Shown: positions 8,380-16,274 of the stretch, piece by piece | How the letters are laid out: every line of letters starts with the position of its first letter | How positions within the stretch are numbered: the stretch's first letter is position 1 | Origin: JBOGOC01 sp050747525 | GTDB taxonomy: Bacteria; Acidobacteriota; Polarisedimenticolia; JACPZX01; DASXTC01 | Direction: 5' to 3' | Assembly (NCBI GenBank): GCA_050747525.1 | Contig: JBOGOC010000126.1 | Coordinates: 1 to 28,576 of the forward strand | DNA length: 28,576 bases | Position numbers and translations under genes: made by a program | Notes under the pieces: generated by a model | What the model was told of the DNA's origin: nothing | What the model saw: the letters and a program-made list of their open reading frames with translations, nothing else | Database searches by the model: none

Positions 8380-9419
8380 CAGTTCCAACGGAACCACCTC
8401 AGCGCCAGCGCGAACGACACCACTCCCCACGCGGCCAGACCGGCGAGACGCCCGGCCTGCGAGAGGATCGGCGCCCCCTCCAGGATCACCGCGCGCAGCG
8501 CGTCGTTGAGCAGCGTGAGCGGCAGCGCCTTGATGGCCGGCTGAATAGCCTGGGGGAACCTGTCGGACGAGAAGAAGATGCCCGAGAGCAGCCACATCGG
8601 AAGCATCACCACGTTCATCAGCCCCGCCACGGTCTCGATCTTCTGCGCGCGGCACGCCACGAGCAGACCGAGGCCGGCGAACGACACGGCCCCCAGGATG
8701 GTCACCGCGGTCACCGCCAGCAGGCTCCCGCGCACCACCACCTGGAAGAAGAGGGAGCCCGCCAGCAGCAGCAGGGCCATCTCCGGCAGCATGAAGATCA
8801 GCCGGCTGCCCACCATGGCGATCAGGAAATGGCTCTTCCTCATGGGCGTGGCCACGAGCCGCTTGAGCAGTCTGCGCACCCGCATGTCCACGATGACGAA
8901 GCCCACGCCCCACAGGCCGCCGCCCATCAGGTTCATCCCCAGCAGGCCCGGGATGAGGAAGTCGATGTAGCGCGAGCCCGGCTCCGTGACGAGGCGGTCG
9001 TGCGTGGCCACGGGGTCTGTGCGCCCGGCCTGCCGCTGGAGCGCCTCGTCCACGCGGGCCCGGGCCAGGATGCTTTCGGGGCGCATGGCGTCGTAGACGT
9101 ACTGCACGGGATCGGCCGCCACCACGTACAGGTCGGATCTGCCCATGCGCAGCCGGGCGGCGCATTCCTCCCCCGAGCAGACCGAAACCACGAAACGCTC
9201 GTCAGACAGCGCGGCACGCGCGCGGTCCGCCGCGGGCGCCGAAGCCTCCGCGGCCAGGTCCACCCGGATCTGCTCGGGGGGCTTCTCGCGGAACGCAATT
9301 CCCAGCCCCACCGCCAGCAGCACGGGGAAGCCGTAGACCCAGAAGATCGCCTCCGGCTCGCGGAAGAACTCGCGCAAGCGGGACTTCAGCAGCTGCTCAA
9401 GCGGACGCAGACTGGTCAT
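8379..9419 (-). CDS. ABC-2 type transporter permease
   Basis: A 346-aa integral membrane protein. One helix lies near the N-terminus (IFWVYGFPVLLAVGLGIAF, about 25-43), followed by an extracytoplasmic domain of about 100 residues and then five helices from about 147 to the end (including LIPGLLGMNLMGGGLWGVGF and LPMWLLSGIFFS). This is the ABC-2 (DrrB/NodJ-like) layout with a large loop after the first helix. Its start overlaps the end of the ATPase gene by 23 bp, and its stop overlaps the M20 start by 1 bp, so three genes are tightly coupled. The substrate is unknown; an export role (drug, lipid or polysaccharide) follows from the family. Confidence 0.88.
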   Translation of the reverse strand: MTSLRPLEQLLKSRLREFFREPEAIFWVYGFPVLLAVGLGIAFREKPPEQIRVDLAAEASAPAADRARAALSDERFVVSVCSGEECAARLRMGRSDLYVVAADPVQYVYDAMRPESILARARVDEALQRQAGRTDPVATHDRLVTEPGSRYIDFLIPGLLGMNLMGGGLWGVGFVIVDMRVRRLLKRLVATPMRKSHFLIAMVGSRLIFMLPEMALLLLAGSLFFQVVVRGSLLAVTAVTILGAVSFAGLGLLVACRAQKIETVAGLMNVVMLPMWLLSGIFFSSDRFPQAIQPAIKALPLTLLNDALRAVILEGAPILSQAGRLAGLAAWGVVSFALALRWFRWN

Positions 9420-10386
9420 CCCGCAGGTGCCTCCCGGTGAGCGTGACGAAGACGTCCTCGAGGCTGGCGTGCCGCGTGGTGAGCCTGGCCAGCTCCATTC
9501 CGGCGGCCTCCAGGTGCTTCAGAAGCCCGGGGATGGCCACGTGCGGCTCGGTGACCGTGAGCGAGATCCCCCCCGGCTCCACGCGCACGGCCTGCACCGC
9601 GGGCAGGGCGCGAAGCTCGGCCTCGCCCGGGCCGGGCCGGACCTCGGGCCCGTGCTGCCGGCCCGCGGATCCGTTCACCTCGAACTCGATGACGTGCTCT
9701 CCGCCCAGCCGGGAGATCAGGGCCGACGGCGAGCCCTCCGCGATCACGCGGCCATGGTCCACCACCGCCACCCGATCGCACAGCCGCTCGGCCTCGTCCA
9801 TGTAGTGGGTGGTCAGGAGCACGGTGCGGCCCCGCGCGCGCAGGGCGCGGATGATGTCCCAGAGCTGTCGGCGCGACTGAGGGTCCAGCCCGGTGGTGGG
9901 CTCGTCCAGGAAGAGCAGCTCCGGGTCGCCGATGAGGGCGCACGCCACGGCCAGCCGCTGGCGCTGCCCTCCCGAAAGCTTGCCGACCCACGCGCCGCTC
10001 TTCTCGGTGAGGGAGACCATCTCCATCGCCGCAATCGGCTCGAGGCCCGAGCGGTAGAAGCTGCGGAACAGGCCCAGGGTCTCGGCCACGCTCAGCTTGT
10101 CGCCGAAGCGGGTCTCCTGCAATGAGATGCCGATGCGCTGGCGCAGCTCGTCCGCATGCCCGCGCCACGCAAGACCGAGCACTTCGACCTTTCCGCCGCC
10201 CGGCTCCAGGAGCCCTTCCAGGATCTCGATGGTGGTGGTCTTGCCCGCTCCGTTGGGCCCCAGCAGGCCGAAGCACTCGCCGGGGGGAACGTCCAGGTCC
10301 AGGCCGTTGACGGCGTGCACGGGCCCCGAACGTGAAGGGTAGGTCTTGCGCAGACCGGCGCAGCGGATGGCCGAGGCGGACGTCAT
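9397..10386 (-). CDS. ABC transporter ATP-binding protein (exporter type)
   Basis: A 329-aa ATPase with Walker A GPNGAGKTT (43-51), signature LSGGQ (137-141), Walker B LLFLDEP (157-163) and the switch histidine in LLTTHYMDEAERL. It resembles the DrrA/CcmA group; residues about 230-320 form the extra C-terminal domain often annotated DUF4162, ending in ASLEDVFVTLTGR. Works as a dimer with the permease encoded next (23-bp overlap). Its start follows the pncA stop by 34 bp without a clear Shine-Dalgarno, so it is probably read from the same mRNA as pncB-pncA. Confidence 0.93.
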   Translation of the reverse strand: MTSASAIRCAGLRKTYPSRSGPVHAVNGLDLDVPPGECFGLLGPNGAGKTTTIEILEGLLEPGGGKVEVLGLAWRGHADELRQRIGISLQETRFGDKLSVAETLGLFRSFYRSGLEPIAAMEMVSLTEKSGAWVGKLSGGQRQRLAVACALIGDPELLFLDEPTTGLDPQSRRQLWDIIRALRARGRTVLLTTHYMDEAERLCDRVAVVDHGRVIAEGSPSALISRLGGEHVIEFEVNGSAGRQHGPEVRPGPGEAELRALPAVQAVRVEPGGISLTVTEPHVAIPGLLKHLEAAGMELARLTTRHASLEDVFVTLTGRHLRDDQSASA

Positions 10387-10420
10387 GAGGCCGGATGATA
10401 GCCGCCCGGGGCTCCCTCTG

Positions 10421-11053
10421 TCATGGAGACAGGTCGGTGCTCCTCACGAGAAGGGCGCCGAGCGTCTTCAGCTCCTCGAGGGCCTGCGCCCCGGTGCGGG
10501 GACCCACGGCGCGGCATCCATCGATCACCACGATGACCGGAAGCTCGGGCATGAGACGGCGCGCATCGCGGGCCGTGTAGAGCACGCAGTAGTCGAGCGC
10601 GAGACCCGCCAGCACCAGGGCGCCGGCGGAGCGCCCGCGCAGGTAGCCCTCCAGGCCGGTGGGGTTCTTACCCACGTTGTCGTTGAAAACCGAGTAGCTG
10701 TCCACCAGCGGATCGCTCCCCTTGCGGAGGATCGCCTGCAGCGGCTTCTGGTCGAAGTCGGGATGCAGCTGCGCGCCGCGCGTCGCCTGCACGCAGTGAT
10801 CGGGCCACAGCATCTGGGGAATCCCGGCTAGCGTCCCCATCTCGAACGGGCGCCGCCCGGGATGCACGCTGGCGAAGCTGCCGTGCCCGGGCGGGTGCCA
10901 GTCCTGGCTGCCCAGGCGGATGGGAAACAGCGGCATGATCCGGTTGATGACCGGGATCACCGCTTGCGCGTCCGGCACCGGCAGCTCATTCATCTCGGAG
11001 ATGAACCCGTTCTGGATGTCCACGGCCAGCAGGGCGGCGCGATCGGGGATCAT
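10421..11053 (-). CDS. pncA: Nicotinamidase
   Basis: A 210-aa isochorismatase-fold amidase converting nicotinamide to nicotinate and ammonia. The catalytic triad is visible as D12 (AVDIQNGF), K111 (LRKGSDP) and C156 (ALDYCVLYTARDA). Metal ligands are D51 and H53 in SQDWHPPGH and H86 in the family phrase WPDHCVQ. Length and motifs fit bacterial and yeast nicotinamidases rather than generic isochorismatases. ATG 11053 is preceded by AAGGAGG in the end of pncB, and the two genes overlap by four bases (ATGA), so they are translationally coupled. The product feeds PncB directly, making a two-step nicotinamide salvage unit. Confidence 0.94.
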   Translation of the reverse strand: MIPDRAALLAVDIQNGFISEMNELPVPDAQAVIPVINRIMPLFPIRLGSQDWHPPGHGSFASVHPGRRPFEMGTLAGIPQMLWPDHCVQATRGAQLHPDFDQKPLQAILRKGSDPLVDSYSVFNDNVGKNPTGLEGYLRGRSAGALVLAGLALDYCVLYTARDARRLMPELPVIVVIDGCRAVGPRTGAQALEELKTLGALLVRSTDLSP

Positions 11054-12495
11054 GGTGAACCTCCTTCCAGCGGACGCGAGGCCTCGTCCAGAAGCCTCGC
11101 CCGCTCGGCCTGAAGCCTGTGCGTCATGGAGACGCGGTACAGGTGGGGGTTGAGCAGGCGGCGGCATCCTCGCGGCAGCCGATCCAGACGGACCCAGGCC
11201 AGATCGGCGATCTCCTCGAGGGCGAGCGCGGGGCGCCGGCGCCGCCCTCCCTCCATCACCACGGAGCGCACGTCCGCGAGGAGGCTTCCGGCCGGGATGC
11301 GCGCGCTGCGCAGCGGGTTGCCGGGATCGAAGACGCGTTCCCCCGGGGCCGGCTCCTCCGCCTCGAGCGACATGATGTCCATCTCGAACGTGCTCCCTAG
11401 GGCCGCCCGCCAGAGGCGCTTGCGCCCCGGGATCGTGCTCTTGGCCGGGTCGGAGCTGACCTTGAGCCGGGGGCGCCCGTCCAGCTCCACGAGCTTGTAG
11501 ATGCCCCCCAGCGAGCCTCCCTCGGGTCCGCTCCCCGTGACCAGCCTGGTCCCGATCCCGTAGACGTCGACACGGCCCCCCTCGCGCCGCACCGATTCGA
11601 TCACGTGCTCGTCCATCTCGTTGGAGGCGACGACCTTCACGTCGGGGAACCCTGCCTCGTCCAGCATGCGGCGCGCTTCGCGGCTGAGCCAGGCCAGGTC
11701 TCCGGAATCCAGACGTATCCCCCTCAGCTCGTGACCGGCGGAGCGCAGCTCGCGAGCCACCCGGATGGCGTTGGGGACGCCGGCGCGCAGGGTGTCGTAC
11801 GTGTCCACCAGGAGGATGCAGCTGTCCGGAAAGGCTCTCGCGTACGCCCGGAACGCCTCCAGCTCCGTGTCGAAGGCCATCACCCAGCTGTGCGCCTGCG
11901 TGCCCGAGACCGGGATGCCGTACCGCCGCCCTGCCTCGAGGTGGCTGGTCACGCGGGCGCCGCCGATGAAGGCGGCCCTCGAGGCGCTCAGCGCGCCGTC
12001 GGGTCCGTGCGCACGCCGCGCGCCGAACTCCACCACGGTGGCCTCAGCCCCGTCCTTCCGGGCGGCGGTCGCGATGCGGGCGGCCTTGGTGGCGACGAGC
12101 GTCTGGAAGCAGATCAGGTTGAGCAGGGCCGTCTCGACGATCTGCGCCTGCCCCAGCGGCGCCTCCACGGTGAGGAGCGGCTCCCCGCCGAAGACGACCT
12201 CACCCTCTGCCACGGAGGTGACCCGGCCGGTGAAGCGGAGGCTGGACAGATCGTCGAGGAACCCCTCGTCGAACAGTCCCAGAGAACGCAGGTAGCCCAC
12301 CTGAGCGGCATCGAACTTCAGGGACTCGAGGTAGTCGAGAGCCGGGTCGAGCCCCGCGAAGACGGCGTAGCCTCCGCCGAACGGATTGCGGCGGAAGGAC
12401 AGATCGAAGGCCGCGGGCAGCTCCAGCATCCGCTCGCGCCGGTAGCCCGCCGCCATCGTGAGCTCGTACAGGTCGAGGAGCAGGGAGAGATCCAT
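11050..12495 (-). CDS. pncB: Nicotinate phosphoribosyltransferase
   Basis: A 481-aa enzyme that makes nicotinate mononucleotide from nicotinate and PRPP with ATP hydrolysis (Preiss-Handler step). Family marks are the N-terminal LLLDLYELTMAAGY, FGARRAHGPDG, the GTQAHSWVM segment with H202 as the likely phosphorylated histidine, DTYDTL, GIRLDSGDL and ASNEMDE. ATG 12495 starts where family members start; the frame stays open to 12720, but that extension is Arg/Gly/Pro-rich and unlike the family. No strong Shine-Dalgarno precedes the ATG. It is the first gene of a likely pncB-pncA-ABC-ABC-M20 operon, and the 322-bp upstream gap carries a sigma54-type promoter and stem-loops. Confidence 0.93.
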   Translation of the reverse strand: MDLSLLLDLYELTMAAGYRRERMLELPAAFDLSFRRNPFGGGYAVFAGLDPALDYLESLKFDAAQVGYLRSLGLFDEGFLDDLSSLRFTGRVTSVAEGEVVFGGEPLLTVEAPLGQAQIVETALLNLICFQTLVATKAARIATAARKDGAEATVVEFGARRAHGPDGALSASRAAFIGGARVTSHLEAGRRYGIPVSGTQAHSWVMAFDTELEAFRAYARAFPDSCILLVDTYDTLRAGVPNAIRVARELRSAGHELRGIRLDSGDLAWLSREARRMLDEAGFPDVKVVASNEMDEHVIESVRREGGRVDVYGIGTRLVTGSGPEGGSLGGIYKLVELDGRPRLKVSSDPAKSTIPGRKRLWRAALGSTFEMDIMSLEAEEPAPGERVFDPGNPLRSARIPAGSLLADVRSVVMEGGRRRRPALALEEIADLAWVRLDRLPRGCRRLLNPHLYRVSMTHRLQAERARLLDEASRPLEGGSP

Positions 12496-12531
12496 GGCGA
12501 TCGTGAGGATCTTATCCCACGGGGCGGCGTG

Positions 12532-12593
12532 GCGGCCCGGAAGGACCCGGTCAGGGGGATGCTGCGGGGGGAACCGTTCTTCTTCCGGGCCGC
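12532..12593 (-). promoter_or_regulatory. Long stem-loop in the pncB leader (12-bp perfect arms)
   Basis: GCGGCCCGGAAG (12532-12543) and CTTCCGGGCCGC (12582-12593) are perfect reverse complements separated by 38 nt. In the minus-strand transcript this makes a 12-bp stem, extendable by a G-U and an A-U pair. It ends about 37 nt before the pncB start codon. A smaller stem (CCACG/CGTGG, 12517-12532) abuts it. The function (attenuation, mRNA stability or a metabolite sensor) is inference. Confidence 0.5.
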
Positions 12594-12604
12594 GGGTTCG
12601 AGGT

Positions 12605-12653
12605 GATCCGTGGCGACGAAGCCCCCTGCCCGAGTTTTCCGCCGCCACGGACC
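12605..12653 (-). promoter_or_regulatory. Second stem-loop in the pncB leader
   Basis: CCGTGGCG (12608-12615) and CGCCACGG (12643-12650) pair perfectly; allowing two mismatches the arms extend to 14 positions (12605-12618 with 12640-12653). It lies 11 nt upstream of the 12-bp stem-loop, so the predicted leader would be two hairpins in tandem. By eye it does not match the NAD+-I (nadA) riboswitch core. Confidence 0.42.
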
Positions 12654-12697
12654 CTCGACGGCATGAGCCGCCGATCACTGGATTCCCAACGTCCTCT

Positions 12698-12713
12698 TGC
12701 AGGGTGGATGCCA
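12698..12713 (-). promoter_or_regulatory. Candidate sigma54 (-24/-12) promoter for pncB
   Basis: The minus strand reads TGGCATCCACCCTGCA from 12713 to 12698. It keeps the invariant GG (12712-12711) and GC (12700-12699) exactly ten bases apart, five of seven bases of the -24 box, and four of five of the -12 box (TTGCA versus CTGCA). Transcription would start near 12687, giving a leader of about 190 nt. The gene just upstream encodes a sigma54 activator with an intact GAFTGA motif. Short motifs occur by chance, but position, orientation and neighbour all agree. Confidence 0.55.
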
Positions 12714-12775
12714 CCGGCAATGTGAGGGGAAAGGGGTGGCCGGGGGGGAGCGCGTCGAGCGTTTCCGGTGGGGGT

Positions 12776-12813
12776 CTCCGGATTCCGGAGGCCGCCGCTC
12801 AGAACATGAGCGG
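12776..12813. promoter_or_regulatory. Two palindromes upstream of the -24 box, possible activator sites
   Basis: CTCCGGA-T-TCCGGAG (12776-12790) and CCGCTCA-GAACA-TGAGCGG (12795-12813) are both perfect 7-bp inverted repeats. Their centres are about 70 and 91 bp upstream of the -24 box, in the usual range for sigma54 enhancer sites. Their half-sites differ, so they may not bind one protein. The second touches the activator stop codon (12818-12820) and could instead act as an RNA hairpin at the 3' end of that gene. Confidence 0.38.
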
Positions 12814-12817
12814 GCGC

Positions 12818-14476
12818 TCAGGACTTCTGGCCCACGTCCTCCAGATGGTGCTTCCTGATGAGGTCGTGCAGAGTGGACTCGGCGATCCCGAGACGGCGGG
12901 CCGCCTCCCTCTTGGTCGGATAGTCCACCAGCGCATTGCGGATCGCCTCGATTTTCACCTCTTGAAGCGATGCAGCGCGGCGCCTGACTTCCGGCTCCTG
13001 GATGCTGGACGCCGCCAGCAGCTCCCTGACCGCCGCCCCCTCCACCACGCCTCCGGGCGAGCGCACGACGGCGCTCTCGATCACGTTGCGCAGCTCCCTG
13101 ACGTTCCCCGGCCACGTGTGGTCCTTCAGGATGGCCAGGGCCTCCTCCGTGAAGCGGGTCTCGCAGGAGCCGGCAACGCCCGTCCTCTCCTCCGCCTGCT
13201 CGAGAAACAGATGCACCAGGTCGGGAAGATCCTCGAGGTGCTCGGCCAGCCGCGGCAGGCGGATCTGCAGGACGGCCAGCCGGAAGTACAGATCCTTTCT
13301 GAACCGTCCCTGCCCCACCTCCTCCGAGAGGTCCCGGTTGGTGGCCGCCACCACGCGGAAGTCGCTCCGGCTGATCCCGCCCCCGAGCCGGGGGATGCGG
13401 CCGTCGTCGAGGACCTTGAGCAGCTTGGGCTGCAGCGCGAGGGGGAGCTCGCCCATCTCGTCGAGAAAGATGGTCCCCTGGTTGGCCAGATCGAAGGCTC
13501 CCACGCGGTCCGTCACCGCGCCGGTGAACGCGCCGCGCGCGTGGCCGAACAACTCGTCTTCGAGCATGTCGGGGGGAATGGCGGCGCAATTGAGCGGAAC
13601 CAGAGGGCCACGGCTTCGAGGCCCGCTGGCGTGCAGGGCGCGCGCGGCGAGGTCCTTGCCGGTGCCGGTCTCGCCGCACAGCAGCACGGGGACGCGGCTC
13701 TGCGCAGCCTTCTGGATCGCGTCGTACACTCCCCGCATCGCGGCGCTGCGGCCTATCATCTCCGCGAGGCCGGAGCCCGAGCCCGGCACCACCTGCCGAT
13801 CGGCGTCGCCTCGCAGCTCGAGCGTCGTCCGGCCCGCGCGGATGCGCGCTCCGGTCTGGGTGAAGGCTGCCTCGATGCGCTGCCCGCCCACGAAGGTGCC
13901 GTTGCGGCTTCCGAGATCCCGCACCCTCAGGCCCCCGTCCGTCTTCTCCAGCGACACGTGCCGCCACGAGACCGTCTCGTCATGCAGGACCATCTCGCAA
14001 TCCGGCGCCCGCCCGATGACGAAGACCTGCCGATCGAGCGGGACGGTCATCCCCGCGTCCTTTCCCGAGACGACCCTGACCACACGCACCGGCCCGGCCG
14101 CCCCGGGGCTCCCCGCGGGCGATGGCTCGTCGTCATCGAGGGTCTGGGTGCCTGTGGAGACGGACCCGGCCTTTCCCGACCAGGGATCTCCGGGCGTGTC
14201 GTGGACGTGGAGCCGGTATCCTCCCAGCCCTGCGCTGCTTCCCGGAGGGATCTCCGCGCGCGGGACGGCCTTCCCCTTCACCAGTATCGTCTCTCCGTGA
14301 AGGGCGGTGAGCACGGCACGGCCGTTGCTGAGCGAGAGCTCGGCGTGCACGTCGGCGATCTCGGGCAAGGTCAGGACGATGTCGTTGTCGAGGGAACGGC
14401 CCAGCCGCATCGTGCCGCCGTGCAGCGGGATGGCGAAAACCGGGAGCGAGCCGATCGACACACCGAGCCAGGTCAT
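12818..14476 (-). CDS. Sigma54-dependent transcriptional activator with two FHA domains
   Basis: A 552-aa regulator. Residues about 20-92 form a first FHA-like domain (MRLGRSLDNDIVL); about 150-222 form a clear FHA domain (VIGRAPDCEMVLHDETVSWRH, then RDLGSRNGTFVGG), which binds phosphothreonine peptides. The AAA+ core has Walker A GETGTGKD (268-275), the sigma54-contacting GAFTGA (315-320) and Walker B GTIFLDE (334-340). A Fis-type helix-turn-helix ends the protein (REAARRLGIAESTLHDLIRKH). There is no receiver domain, so input is probably a Ser/Thr-kinase phospho-signal read by FHA. The first FHA lacks the usual RSSRNG-type loop and may be degenerate. The gene is 9 bp behind the thioredoxin-lipoprotein gene without its own Shine-Dalgarno, and sits directly before the pncB promoter. 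Confidence 0.93.
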   Translation of the reverse strand: MTWLGVSIGSLPVFAIPLHGGTMRLGRSLDNDIVLTLPEIADVHAELSLSNGRAVLTALHGETILVKGKAVPRAEIPPGSSAGLGGYRLHVHDTPGDPWSGKAGSVSTGTQTLDDDEPSPAGSPGAAGPVRVVRVVSGKDAGMTVPLDRQVFVIGRAPDCEMVLHDETVSWRHVSLEKTDGGLRVRDLGSRNGTFVGGQRIEAAFTQTGARIRAGRTTLELRGDADRQVVPGSGSGLAEMIGRSAAMRGVYDAIQKAAQSRVPVLLCGETGTGKDLAARALHASGPRSRGPLVPLNCAAIPPDMLEDELFGHARGAFTGAVTDRVGAFDLANQGTIFLDEMGELPLALQPKLLKVLDDGRIPRLGGGISRSDFRVVAATNRDLSEEVGQGRFRKDLYFRLAVLQIRLPRLAEHLEDLPDLVHLFLEQAEERTGVAGSCETRFTEEALAILKDHTWPGNVRELRNVIESAVVRSPGGVVEGAAVRELLAASSIQEPEVRRRAASLQEVKIEAIRNALVDYPTKREAARRLGIAESTLHDLIRKHHLEDVGQKS

Positions 14477-14485
14477 CCGGAACGA

Positions 14486-16264
14486 TTATTGGCGTGGGTC
14501 CGCGGTGGTGTCAATGACGCGCGCGAGCGCGGCCGCCATCCCGGGATCGTCCGGCTCGATCACCCCCTCGCGCCGCCACACCAGCACGCCGTCCGCGTCG
14601 AACAGGAAGGTCGCGGGAAGCATCGAGAGGCGGAACAGCGACGAGGCACGGTCCTCCGGATCCAGCACGATGCGGTAGGTGAGGTGCGCGTCCGACACCA
14701 TCTCCACGACCCGGGCCCGTGAGCCGGCGCCATCCACGCTCACCCCCACGACGTGCAGGCCGGATGGCCCGTGAGCCGCATGCAGCGAGGACAGCATCGG
14801 CAGCTCTTCCTTGCAGGGGCCGCACCAGGTGGCCCAGACGTTCAGCAGCACCGGATGTCCTCGCTGAGAGGCGAGCAGGTAGGGACGCCCCTCCAGATCC
14901 ACGGCCTCGAAGGCCGGGGCCATCGAGCCGGGCAGTCCGTCCCAGGCGCGCGCTTTGCCCGGTGTCGGGGCCGGCCGGGAGGCCACCACCCGCTCGAGGG
15001 TCATCAAGGCTGCCGGCACCTGGGCCGCGCGCACGCCGCCGGCCTCTCCGGGCTCGGTCCACGCCACCAGCGCCGACTCTCCTGCCATGGCGATGCGCGG
15101 GAAACCGGCCGCCCGGCTCCCGGGCCCCGTGGACACCAGCAGGCGCTCGCTCCGCCGTGCGGCGCCGCCGGCGAAGGAAACCCGGCACGCGAAGAGGGGG
15201 GCCGACTGGTCGTTGCCGCTCCCGGTCCAGGCCACGATGGCGTCGCCGGCAGGGTCGATCGCCACGGCCGTCCTTCCCAGCGGCTCGCCGCGATCCACCA
15301 CGATCGGCATGGAGAAGGTTGCGCCGGCATCCTCCGAGAAGGCCACCTGCACCCGCGGCCGGTCGAAGGAGGCGGTGAACCAGGCCACCGCAAGGCGCCG
15401 GCCGGTCGAGTCCACGGCGATGGCGGGCCCGTTCACCGGGCACCCAGGCACTCGCCAGCTATCCGCGGCCACCGGAGCCGGAGAAGTCCACCCGTCTCCG
15501 GTCCACCGCACGATGGAGATGTCCCGGATTTCCCCGTCGCTTCGATCGCGGTACACCACCACCGGGCCTTCCGCCGTCATGACGGCGCCCGTCTGGCAGC
15601 AGTCGCACACGCGCCCGTCGATCTCTTCGTCCGCGCCGGGCCGGTCGTCGACGCGGGCGGTCCGCAGCATCGTGGAGCCGCCGGCTCCTCCCTCGGCATG
15701 CGCACCGGTCTCGCGGCCGTCCAGCCAGAAGGCGCGGAACCCGCTCCGTTCGGGCACCACCGACACGAATCCATGCTCCACCTGCGCCCTGTCGTCGTGG
15801 GGCATGCCCAGCCCCCTCCAGCTCCCTCCTTCGTCCTGCGACAGGGCCAGCTGGATTCCATAGGCGTACTTCCCCGAGCCCATCATCTCGAGCCAGTGCA
15901 CGAGCAGCGATCCATCTCCGCCCTGCTGGATGGAGGGGAAGTCCGCCCAGTTCACGAAGAAGCTCGTGGAGCTGGTGATGCGCCGCGGAGCATTCCACCG
16001 CCACGTCCCTCCGTGATGCTCGAGCCGCGAGTAGCGCAGGGTCCCCCGTCCCGCGTCTCCCTCAGGCTCGAACCAGCTCAGCAGGATCGTCTCACCGGCC
16101 GCCGTGAGGTGGGGCGTGACGGAGCCGGGCGAAGCGGGCGGATCGATGCGCACGATCGCGGGAGGAGACGTCGAGGAGAGGCAGCCCCATGAGCCCGCGA
16201 GCAGGCACACGGCGAGCGCGTAGAAGGCCTCTCTGGCGCGGCGGCGGATCACGGACGAACTCAT
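14486..16264 (-). CDS. Lipoprotein: sialidase-like (BNR) domain fused to a TlpA-type thioredoxin
   Basis: A 592-aa exported protein. A hydrophobic segment followed by a cysteine (LLAGSWGC, C28) suggests a lipoprotein, though the -2 tryptophan is unusual for a lipobox. Residues about 45-430 contain repeated Asp-box-like segments (SQDEGGSW, SEDAGATF) of the exo-sialidase-like beta-propeller type and an unusual cysteine cluster CDCCQTG at 220-226. From about 445 a TlpA/ResA-like domain follows: FEAVDLEGRPYLL, WCGPC (480-484), and the cis-proline in MLPATFLF. It probably reduces or relays disulfides outside the cytoplasm; sialidase activity itself is doubtful. ATG 16264 has GAGGGG just upstream. 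It sits in a tight array between the CAP gene (10-bp gap) and the FHA-sigma54 gene (9-bp gap). Confidence 0.82.
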   Translation of the reverse strand: MSSSVIRRRAREAFYALAVCLLAGSWGCLSSTSPPAIVRIDPPASPGSVTPHLTAAGETILLSWFEPEGDAGRGTLRYSRLEHHGGTWRWNAPRRITSSTSFFVNWADFPSIQQGGDGSLLVHWLEMMGSGKYAYGIQLALSQDEGGSWRGLGMPHDDRAQVEHGFVSVVPERSGFRAFWLDGRETGAHAEGGAGGSTMLRTARVDDRPGADEEIDGRVCDCCQTGAVMTAEGPVVVYRDRSDGEIRDISIVRWTGDGWTSPAPVAADSWRVPGCPVNGPAIAVDSTGRRLAVAWFTASFDRPRVQVAFSEDAGATFSMPIVVDRGEPLGRTAVAIDPAGDAIVAWTGSGNDQSAPLFACRVSFAGGAARRSERLLVSTGPGSRAAGFPRIAMAGESALVAWTEPGEAGGVRAAQVPAALMTLERVVASRPAPTPGKARAWDGLPGSMAPAFEAVDLEGRPYLLASQRGHPVLLNVWATWCGPCKEELPMLSSLHAAHGPSGLHVVGVSVDGAGSRARVVEMVSDAHLTYRIVLDPEDRASSLFRLSMLPATFLFDADGVLVWRREGVIEPDDPGMAAALARVIDTTADPRQ

Positions 16265-16274
16265 GCCCGACCCC

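Larger units (their letters stand above)
12496..12817. other. 322-bp regulatory gap between the sigma54 activator gene and pncB
   Basis: No gene is supported here. Read on the minus strand, it holds in order: a hairpin touching the activator stop codon (12795-12813), a second palindrome (12776-12790), a -24/-12 promoter (12698-12713), two long inverted repeats (12605-12653 and 12532-12593), a small 5-bp stem (12517-12532), and the pncB start. Each main element is listed separately. I saw no classical intrinsic terminator with a U-run, so some read-through from the activator gene is possible. Confidence 0.7.

Noticed and set aside
8380..9165. Long N-terminal extension of the M20 peptidase
   Set aside because: It lies in another frame of the ABC permease gene and has shadow-type composition; ATG 8379 overlaps the permease stop as in coupled genes.
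12496..12720. N-terminal extension of PncB to 12720
   Set aside because: The extra 75 residues are Arg/Gly/Pro-rich, unlike the family, and overlie the stem-loops and the promoter; ATG 12495 starts at the usual family N-terminus.
12496..12817. NAD+-I (nadA motif) riboswitch in the pncB leader
   Set aside because: I looked for the CAACAACC-type core known from the acidobacterial nadA motif and did not see it; the hairpins remain unexplained rather than assigned.
12458..14722. Very long plus-strand open frame opposite the sigma54 activator gene
   Set aside because: It is the shadow of a GC-rich coding strand: its composition is low-complexity Arg/Pro/Gly/His and no domain is recognisable, while the minus strand has full AAA+ and FHA motifs.
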